Translations under genes and position numbers: made by a program
The notes under the pieces: generated by a model
Databases searched by the model: none
The model's input: the letters and a program-made list of their open reading frames with translations, nothing else
Told to the model about the DNA's origin: nothing
Shown: in pieces, positions 56,068-64,000 of the stretch
Numbering within the stretch: position 1 is the stretch's first letter
Layout: the number at the start of each line of letters is the position of its first letter
NCBI GenBank assembly: GCA_964017155.1
Contig: OZ024862.1
Span: forward strand, 43,146,807-43,210,806
Length of the DNA: 64,000 nt
DNA from: Oasisia sp. SBJ-2009
Lineage: Eukaryota > Annelida > Polychaeta > Sabellida > Siboglinidae
Direction of reading: 5' to 3'

Positions 56068-56975
56068 AGGCTCGTTTAGTTGATGACTCGCCCATAGATA
56101 CCACCCTATCCAGCAGGGCTCCAGGTACCATTTCACTATAAAATATAAAACGAGACAATTAAGTGTGCGTTTTCTACAAATGCACAAACAGTGCTACCAT
56201 AGTTATCCAGGTTCTTCCCAGGTTCACAGTCATTGAAATAACACTCCCTCATTTGGACGTAACCGCATCCTCGCAAGCCAAGGCTGTTTGTATCATGCAA
56301 AGCTAGCCATGGCAGATCACCTATGTGAAGTGTGGAAGTTAGCTAAATCGAACTAATAATATACTTCACCAGTCGTGATTGCGTCAGCCGTGAGAACAGC
56401 GCAAATACCCGTTCACATTTGAACGTTTGGTGGATATGCCAACATAATAACCCGTTCGCATACTAACCATTGCATGTAACACGAGCCACGGTTGCCTGAA
56501 ATATGTTTATATTATGGTCACCTGACCTGGCGAGAACGAAATATCTGGTAGATAATTTAATTGGCTGAGCTTCACTAAAGCGATCAACCTCGGGTGTTTG
56601 TTGGCTGTCACTGAGATAACCAATAGCAACGACCCCTGGCGCACGAGGATGCGTAACACCAATGGGAAGTAACCCAACTGGTCAATTTTTATTGGAAATT
56701 TAAATATAATATAAATATATATAAAGGAAATTGTTGACTAATCTTAATTTTAAAATATCTTCCAACTAAATATCTTCCAATAGTTTTCAAAATTGATTAA
56801 TAGAGCATTCAGTAATATATACATATGCATTTTGTTATAAGTGTAATTATATATTTAACGGCACATCAAAGGGATAAGAGTGTGACATCTTTGTTTGCAC
56901 ACCGAAGACGTTGATACACAATTACACAGTTACTCTTTGGAAAACGACTCGGGCAACTTTTCAATATTTCGACGC
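56068..56975. other. Unassigned AT-rich sequence
   Basis: Contains a CGTGAGAA Su(H)-like site (56389-56396). No gene or repeat recognised. Confidence 0.4.
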
Positions 56976-57700
56976 GATGTTTCGATCAAACGCAGACGCG
57001 AAGCAATAATAAACACACGCAAAAACAACGCTGCGTAATCCCTGAAGAGACGTGACACGTAATTGCGTCGCAATAAATACAAGTTAAATCTGAATTCGCT
57101 ACGCCACCGAACGTCATACGTTGCGGTTGCAAGCACGCGCCAATCCGATTGGCCGTCGCCATGACGACAGCACGCGCCGCGCGAGTCTGTCGCGCTTCGT
57201 TTAGTGAGTTACGTGACGCAGCGTTGCTTCGCTTTGAAGCAATCGGCTCATCAACAAGGAGTGGGAGACGTTCACGGGAAAGCGGGAACAACTGCCAGAG
57301 TAAACGGATCGGGTAATTGCACGCTCGAGGGACGCCCAAGTAACGGCCAATTAGTCTCATACCGCAAAAGGCGTGGGAAAGTCGCTAGATGCGGCGGCGT
57401 TTTTTCCAGTTATCAGCCCCAAATGTAAGTCGGCCGACAATCGCGACGCGCCGTTTCAAGTTTAATTGGACAATCAAGGATATGTTTGAATTGCTTAATC
57501 ATGTCTATGAGATTATTTGAAGAAACGTCGCCCCGGATTAAGGACGTATGTTGCGGTTGCCTGGATTAAAGGGCGACAGCCTGGCTAGATTATCCCGACA
57601 AATCGGGTATAGACAGAATTTCGGAGTGGAAAATATTAGCGGACGGGATTTATCGGCCCGTTTATCAATCACACAGTAGTTAACTTTGCAGTATGTGTCC
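56976..57700. promoter_or_regulatory. CpG-rich island 8 with Su(H) site and GGATTA motifs
   Basis: Contains CCGATTGGCC (CCAAT-type, about 57147), CGTGGGAA (57372-57379), and after the GC peak two GGATTA words (57535, 57562) and GATTATCC (57587), which resemble K50 homeodomain (Otx/bicoid-class) sites. The 124-codon minus frame (56986-57360) has no recognised domain. Confidence 0.35.
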
Positions 57701-58140
57701 CAAATCCCGAGTGTGTTATTTCATTACATTTTATAATTGCGACATGGACTTACAATTGGTAATATCAATTGTAAATGGTATATTTACTACTACCTCTACG
57801 AAGTCCATTTGGCTACTATAAAGAGCATTGGATAATATTGAAAATTATAAAAGTTAAATGCGACTGTACCAATATATATGTAATTTACATCACTGTGTTA
57901 ACTGGTGCGTTATTCAATTAGATTACGCGAATGACAAAGTGGCGTCGTGTCCATCCATTTGTCAGAATATTAACTCTACGAAATACACTTTATGTCACTT
58001 ACATTGCAAAGGTAAAAACACTGAACAAGATTAGTAAATCATAAAATATTAAACACCAAAAAAACGGAAATTTACTGTTTACGATAATATGTCACTTACA
58101 AACAGTGAACAATATTAATACCTTAAAAATTGTAAAAACC
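57701..58140. other. AT-rich spacer
   Basis: Nothing recognised. Confidence 0.4.
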
Positions 58141-58530
58141 GGAAGATTTCACGAACGTTGAACGCCGACTTTGTGACGTTCGCATGTCGTACGCGCGCGC
58201 TCTTGACACGTTCCGTGAGTATCTCATCACTCCCTCTACTTGAGGGCCACCTACAACGTCAGATTCCGCATTGATGCCTTCTTTACGGCCGATGTCCTGA
58301 CAGTAACAGCGAAAGTAAACGTCGGGTAGAGAGATGTACATCAGTTTTATCGAAGCCATAAGCAGCTGGGACGGACACTACGTCACGCCTGGCTTGGCAG
58401 CGTTGTCTTATCGACGGACGACGCAATAAACTACGACGTTAAAACCGCGCGCGCCGACCGCATGGGGCACTGCCGACTACACACAGAGGTCGCTGCAGTT
58501 AGCGGCGCCGCGACGGAATTCAAACTTCGC
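58141..58530. other. CpG-rich island 9
   Basis: CpG-rich, with a 78-codon minus frame lacking any recognised motif. Composition resembles the other islands in this half of the window. Confidence 0.3.
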
Positions 58531-58857
58531 GCCGCGATTTATTGTGTTCGCAATAACGTCAATCATATGCGCATGTAACAAGAGTGTGTGCATCCGTGCG
58601 TGTCTGCGTGCGAGTGGGCGGAAGGTGTATGTGCTTGCGTGGTGCTTTTTTCCGGGCGTGCGAGTGTCTGCGTACCGCTTATGTGTATAATTTGTATTTG
58701 AACGCATTGTGCGTGTGTTAACGTGAATGCCCATTGCCCATGCGAAAATGTATTCGTTTGGGTGTGAGTTTTATGTGTCTGTGTTTTGAGGTTTACGTTA
58801 ATTGATGTAATAAACACGTGCTCGTGTTTGACGATACATTGTGGAAAGTCTCATTAA
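58531..58857. other. TG/GC-rich degenerate sequence
   Basis: Degenerate GTGTGCGTGC-like words over about 58580-58790, probably a decayed microsatellite of the kind seen intact at 47.5 kb. No gene. Confidence 0.4.
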
Positions 58858-59190
58858 TAAAAAAATGCAAGTTCTTATACAGTGCTGTATCCAATCCCCA
58901 GGATTGTTCAGTTTTACACTTTACTCCCTGGCAGACCTGTTCAATCGAACACCATCTCGGCATCTCTGGGAAGCATTCAGCCACGCAGCAATTAATTCCG
59001 AAGACTACTCGTACACATATTTTTACCACTTTCTATAGCCAGGTACTCACTCATACAACTCTGTGAACTGGAGCAATGTAGAGTGAAAAAAATTGCCCAC
59101 GGTTTTATACGGCAGCACAGGATTCGAACCCGGTTCTTTTAGTCGAGAGTCCGATGTTCTACCCCTGAGCTACTGCACTACTACTATTAA
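58858..59190 (-). mobile_element. tRNA-derived SINE, copy 3 (best preserved head)
   Basis: On the minus strand the head reads GCAGTAGCTCAGGGGTAGAA (A box TAGCTCAGGGG) and GGGTTCGAATCC (B box, complement at 59119-59130), the best tRNA-like promoter of the three copies. The body and tail match copies 1 and 2 (TTGCTCCAGTTCACAGAG, GAACAGGTCTGCCAGGGAGT, GGATACAGCACTGTATAAGA). Confidence 0.9.
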
Positions 59191-59579
59191 TAACAGAATG
59201 TTTGATCTCTTCTAAACTGTACGTATTGCCACACACTTTCTTTTATGTGAAGACAAAATTGAATGTTTGAACAACCGCAAACGATCGAAGGACATGCGCT
59301 AAAACATGTATTAGACAATCAAATATTATACAATCAATGCCGGTTTTATGTCAAGAGGGAAGACTTTAATCGGCAAAACATTACAGCGCGCTACACATAC
59401 ACAGCAAAGCCGCTTTCACAAAGCAACACAGATCGTTCAAATCAATCTCACAAACTTCTAAGCAACTAACATTTCATTAGTTGGCCGTTCAGTAGTTTAC
59501 TCAATGTCGCAAACAGCGGGAAGTGTTCAAGCGAGGCCTTGTTGGGATGGTCCGTTCATTGTCCACTACCCCTTTTGAA
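59191..59579. other. AT-rich spacer
   Basis: Nothing recognised. Confidence 0.4.
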
Positions 59580-60130
59580 GTCCAGCATCTTTGTCGACAG
59601 GCCCCGGTCACTGTCGGTTTTGCGCATTGTAAGTCGTAACTCTTACCGAGTATTTCGTAACAGCGTCTCGGACGCGAGTGCCGTCATCAATGACGCGCGC
59701 TCGGACGGGAGCGTGACTGGACGGGTCTGACGCTAACTAGCCGCCCCTCCTGGCCTTTGAAGCGGAACGCTGGCGACGGCCTGTCTCGGATAAGCCGGAC
59801 CGTTGACCACAGCTGTGACAAAGCCGTCGCAGTGTTGCTGACCGCCGCGTACTGTTTGAACGGTTGCGTCACGCTGACCGTCGACGTAATTACGGGTGTT
59901 AGCGTGCTGACCGGTCGCCGGTTTGTAGCGGTAAGCGGACACACAACACGGGATGCGCTTCGGCTTTGAAGTGCCGCGTGACAATTGAATTAGAGACGTC
60001 GGCGTTGCCGAGTGTATAGGACGCGTCCAAACAGGCTGCAAGCAATCCGCCGATAACCACTAATCTGCAGCCGTAATGATTTCTGGCGACGCCCGCAAAT
60101 ATGAGAGCGGCCGACAACGATCAACCACAG
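59580..60130. other. CpG-rich island 10
   Basis: CpG-rich with overlapping frames (70-102 codons) on both strands that carry no recognised domain. Confidence 0.3.
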
Positions 60131-61080
60131 GCCTGCCCAATTGCATACGTTCAGGAAGGTCGTCTTTGTTTCCTAAATTGTAGATGTTTGGTGTCGTTGT
60201 ACACTAATTATTACCAGATTCCTCGGAACACGCCCAGCAATTGATGTTTCGATTCAAACTGTTTCCGTATTTCGACCGTTGTTGCAGACGACGCGTCTTT
60301 GGGGGGGTATCGAATGTCTAAAAGGTAATTTGATGAAAAGCTGCGCTGTGTTATCTTTTACGTTATTAAAGGGTATTATGTGTCGTAGTTGCATATCAAG
60401 ATTCGGTCAAACAAGTTTCAGCTTGCTCTTTTGAAGATTGTAGGATATGTCAGCTTCGACTGATTTTTTAAGTACAATGCTGGAAATATCTGCAATGTTG
60501 GTCTGGATTTATGTGTCACAACTGATCAAGTAATTTGAGAACCCCGAATCAAAACACTTTAAAATGAATAAATATTCAATACTCCAGAGCCTTACACACA
60601 TTAAGGAGCTTCACGGATAATGTAAACATTTATATCTTAATATAAGCTATAGTGCGCTACCCACTTCGTGTGACTACGAAATGCTAAATTAAGCTAGGCT
60701 ATATTATATTTCATTCATTTCATGTAAACACAAGTCCCCCCCCCCCCCCCGTTAAATATACTAATTATTGTAGCTACCTGAATTAGGGCAATACGAATTG
60801 AACGAAATTGGCCAAGCTACAAGGGTATTCGAACGCGGGTTCTTCCTATACTGAGTTTATGACAGTTACCAAAATGGACCTAGCGGACACTTGCCCAGAG
60901 AGCAAATGAAAAAAAACATAAATAAAGTTCCTTTTTATGATAAAATAATAATAATAAATCTAACCCTAGTATTCAGTTAGTTCCTATGCCTTTCTTCCAT
61001 TCCATTTTTGCATATAATTTTTTGGACACTCGACGCTTTCATTTGACCACTGGGCAGCTGTCCACATGGCAACAACTGTC
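60131..61080. other. Unassigned AT-rich sequence with C tract
   Basis: Contains about 14-16 C in a row at about 60737-60750. No gene recognised. Confidence 0.45.
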
Positions 61081-61560
61081 CATACCTATTGTGCACTTAG
61101 CCCCCCTGGCGCGAGACACCCTATCGCGGTAGCCACTGGCCAGCATCTTCTGAGTTCCCAGCGTGCGTGTTGACACGGGAACAGCGGCCTCCAGACACGA
61201 CGAAGGGTCTCAGTGACAGACTCCGTTACGTCAGAGACTTGTCTCGTAAGATGGCCGCACTCGTATGCCCGTCTTGACGTGCCCCGTCGAGCCGGACGGC
61301 ACGTGGACAGTCAACATCAAGGGCGGCGTCCGAGGCGGCCAGACGTCCAGCAGACTCGTCACGCGTTGTTACGACATCAGTGGCGAGTCTAACACTCTGG
61401 AGGGGTAAGCAAGCGGGTGCAAGGTTCGTCTTCCTTGTCGATCCTTGTGGACACAGATGGTGGACTTGTCTCCACTCTGTCTGGCCTGCTGACCGGTATT
61501 TACAATCGGCGATGAAGGCTGACCACTCGGACAGCCATCACCGATCACGCTGACATATCA
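61081..61560. other. GC-rich island 11
   Basis: GC-rich stretch with no long frame. Its content is similar in character to islands 3 and 10. Confidence 0.3.
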
Positions 61561-62378
<818 letters not shown>

Positions 62379-62383
<5 letters not shown>

Positions 62384-62823
62384 ATACTTACATATATAAT
62401 TCAAACCCAACTCGCTTAAAATGAATACCGATATGACAACCAAGTTGACTGACCAACGTAGTTGGCAGTTCAGCAAAATCATTCACAGAAGGCGCCAAAG
62501 TGAGAAAGTAAGAGTGAAACGACATGTTATTAAAGAGACACGCACCCAAAGCTCCTACATGACGTCAGCCTATTGCCGGCCACCACATTCCTCACGCCAA
62601 TTTCCCAAACCTACTGATAAAGACTATGACAAATACCAACATGTAGTCACTTACTCTGATGAAACAATAATCAAACATACATACCTTAACATAGATGGTG
62701 TGGCGTTGGCGTTCAACGAGTAACTTCACAACATGTAACATAGCGTATTATAATTGATAAATTCACGATAGGAAGTGGCACTTTCCCAGTGCAAAATCCA
62801 TCAGAATAATTGTTTTGGTTACA
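62379..62823. other. Unassigned, possible remnant of retroelement
   Basis: A 100-codon plus frame (62421-62723) without recognised domain precedes the LINE fragment and might be part of the same decayed copy. It contains TGACGTCA at 62560-62567. Confidence 0.35.
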
Positions 62824-63345
62824 ATGAGGATTACAGCCGGGCCAAACACTTGGAGGAAAGTCGAAGGGGTGGTGTGAGACAGACGCATATCTCGTGAACG
62901 TAAAGGAAATGTGCTCAGCTGGTGTCTTATCCCGGCATACATGAATGCACTACAGACGATGGCACTAACAGATAAAATACAGGAGAAGGTCCAGGTTTGC
63001 GAAAGAACAACCTGGTAAGAATAATCGTGGGAGTTAAGACAGCTGATAAGAGAAAATCGATGAAATGAAATTGGAGGTTGGAGTGAAGGAAAGTTCTAAG
63101 AAGAAATTGGTGAGGAGTACATGGGCTGGTCATGTGGAAAAAATGGGAGATGAAAAACTGGCAAAGAGAGTAGATGACCAGAAAGTAGAAAGGAAATGGA
63201 GGCGAGGAAGACCGAAATTGCGATGGGATTTGGATTAAAGGTGACTTAGAAAGAGTGGGAGACGAATAGAAAAATTATAGATAGAAAGATTTGGAGATTC
63301 CTGACAGAGAACGTTGTAAGAGAAAAGTGAGAGGAAGACAAAAAG
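62824..63345 (+). mobile_element. RTE-like LINE fragment (reverse transcriptase C-terminus)
   Basis: In shifting frames the plus strand reads MRITAGPNTWRKVEGVV, DRRISRERKGNVLS, IPAYMNALQTMALTDKIQEK, RIIVGVKTADKRK, then STWAGHVEKMGDEKLAKRVD and RGRPKLRWD. This is the C-terminal tail typical of invertebrate LINE reverse transcriptases (A-G-H-V-x-R-M ... R-R-R-G-R-P-x-x-R-W). Several frameshifts and stops show it is dead. Confidence 0.85.
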
Positions 63346-63922
63346 ACCATGGAAAAAGAAACCATAGTCAATTCACCCGTGACGGCACTGATGACAGGAA
63401 AATAATAACAACAAAATGCAATTTGACCCTCGTCTAGTAACCGCGGGCAACTATTATTTTGAATCTTTAATAGCCATATATGCACATTGAGAATAATGAC
63501 AATTCCATTGCTCTAGTAACTCTTATGCTGCAGCCAGCGACAGAAGTGGAGAATTCCTAACTTAATTGAATGATGACAATATTTTGCGAAAGGGTAGGAC
63601 TGGGAAGGAAAATCTTACACAGATATCCTGAAACCCACTGTACTTTGTAACTGTGTGAATCAGGCAGCCAGTTATTGGTCCTCCGTTCCCCACCATCCTA
63701 AATTTTTCCCGGATGGGTGGCATGGCCCCCTGGTCGCCCCTTTGGCTATGCTACTTACTACCAGTACTTTAAAGAGCAACCTCATTAAGGCAAACATATG
63801 ACGTGTCAGCTACGATATTTCTTTAGAAAGACCAACGTCACGACTTTCTACTCTTCCCAGTTAGCCAATCGCCAAACTTGGATTGTTTATCAAGTTTATG
63901 ATTCACACTAAATCGATACATT
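63346..63922. other. Unassigned sequence
   Basis: No gene or structured repeat recognised. Confidence 0.4.
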
Positions 63923-63996
63923 GCGGCCAACCGTTTGTTAGCATTTGTTGTTATAAATAGCGGTCAACCGTTTGTTAGCATTTGTTGTTATAAATA
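63923..63996. repeat. 37 bp tandem repeat, two units at window edge
   Basis: The unit GCGGYCAACCGTTTGTTAGC followed by ATTTGTTGTTATAAATA occurs at 63923 and 63960. The window ends here, so the array may continue to the right. Confidence 0.9.
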
Positions 63997-64000
63997 ATGT

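Noticed and set aside
59119..59185. Possible functional tRNA gene on the minus strand
   Set aside because: A and B boxes are good, but the anticodon arm does not pair and the sequence is the head of a SINE with two sister copies in the window.

Overview
This is eukaryotic nuclear DNA from a metazoan. The evidence is coding exons split by GT-AG introns, polyadenylation-type signals, CpG-rich islands in AT-rich DNA, long microsatellites, tRNA-derived SINEs, non-LTR retrotransposons and many terminal-inverted-repeat (TIR) transposons. The repeat mix (Mutator-like and piggyBac transposase debris, CR1/L2-like and RTE-like LINE fragments, Ty3-type LTR) fits a marine invertebrate, most likely a lophotrochozoan such as a mollusc. 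The species is an inference and cannot be fixed by reading alone. No bacterial operon, CRISPR array or rRNA is present, and no intact tRNA gene was seen.

Layout. 1-4.2 kb is a complex tandem-repeat block with 89 bp, 82 bp, ~160 bp and ~190 bp units inside a ~2.3 kb duplication. 4.2-18 kb is a transposon graveyard: a piggyBac fragment joined to a Mutator-like transposase fragment, a second Mutator copy, a LINE ORF1 fragment, a hAT-like element with CTAAA target duplications, and a pogo/Tigger-like TIR element enclosing an LTR, a primer-binding site and the start of gag. A third Mutator-like fragment follows. At 18.2-18.3 kb lies a plausible minus-strand first coding exon.

21.2-26.3 kb holds the best-supported gene: a six-exon plus-strand SFT2-family membrane protein of 213 aa, SFT2D3-like, inferred to act in endosome/Golgi vesicle traffic. 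Its introns carry nested MITEs, a SINE and a LINE. The end of exon 3 with its splice donor is repeated about four times in tandem. Converging on it from the right is a minus-strand gene (29.2-31.8 kb) with a large exon encoding a Gln/Pro/Asn-rich, probably nuclear protein that I do not recognise. The two genes are tail to tail.

31.8-40.2 kb is mostly transposons: a TA-flanked TIR element, two TTAA-flanked MITEs (a third copy lies at 55.2 kb), a PIF/Harbinger-like MITE placed exactly on the target site of one of them, and an enclosing hAT-like element. A tandem array of perfect RNA polymerase III A boxes then leads into a SINE.

40-64 kb has no convincing protein gene. CpG-rich islands of 0.3-0.8 kb alternate with AT-rich DNA, very long microsatellites (including ~0.5 kb of pure alternating purine-pyrimidine), two more SINEs of the same family and an RTE-like LINE fragment. 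Recurrent Su(H)/RBPJ-type motifs and perfect CRE palindromes occur here, so it could be regulatory territory of a neighbouring gene, but this is inference.
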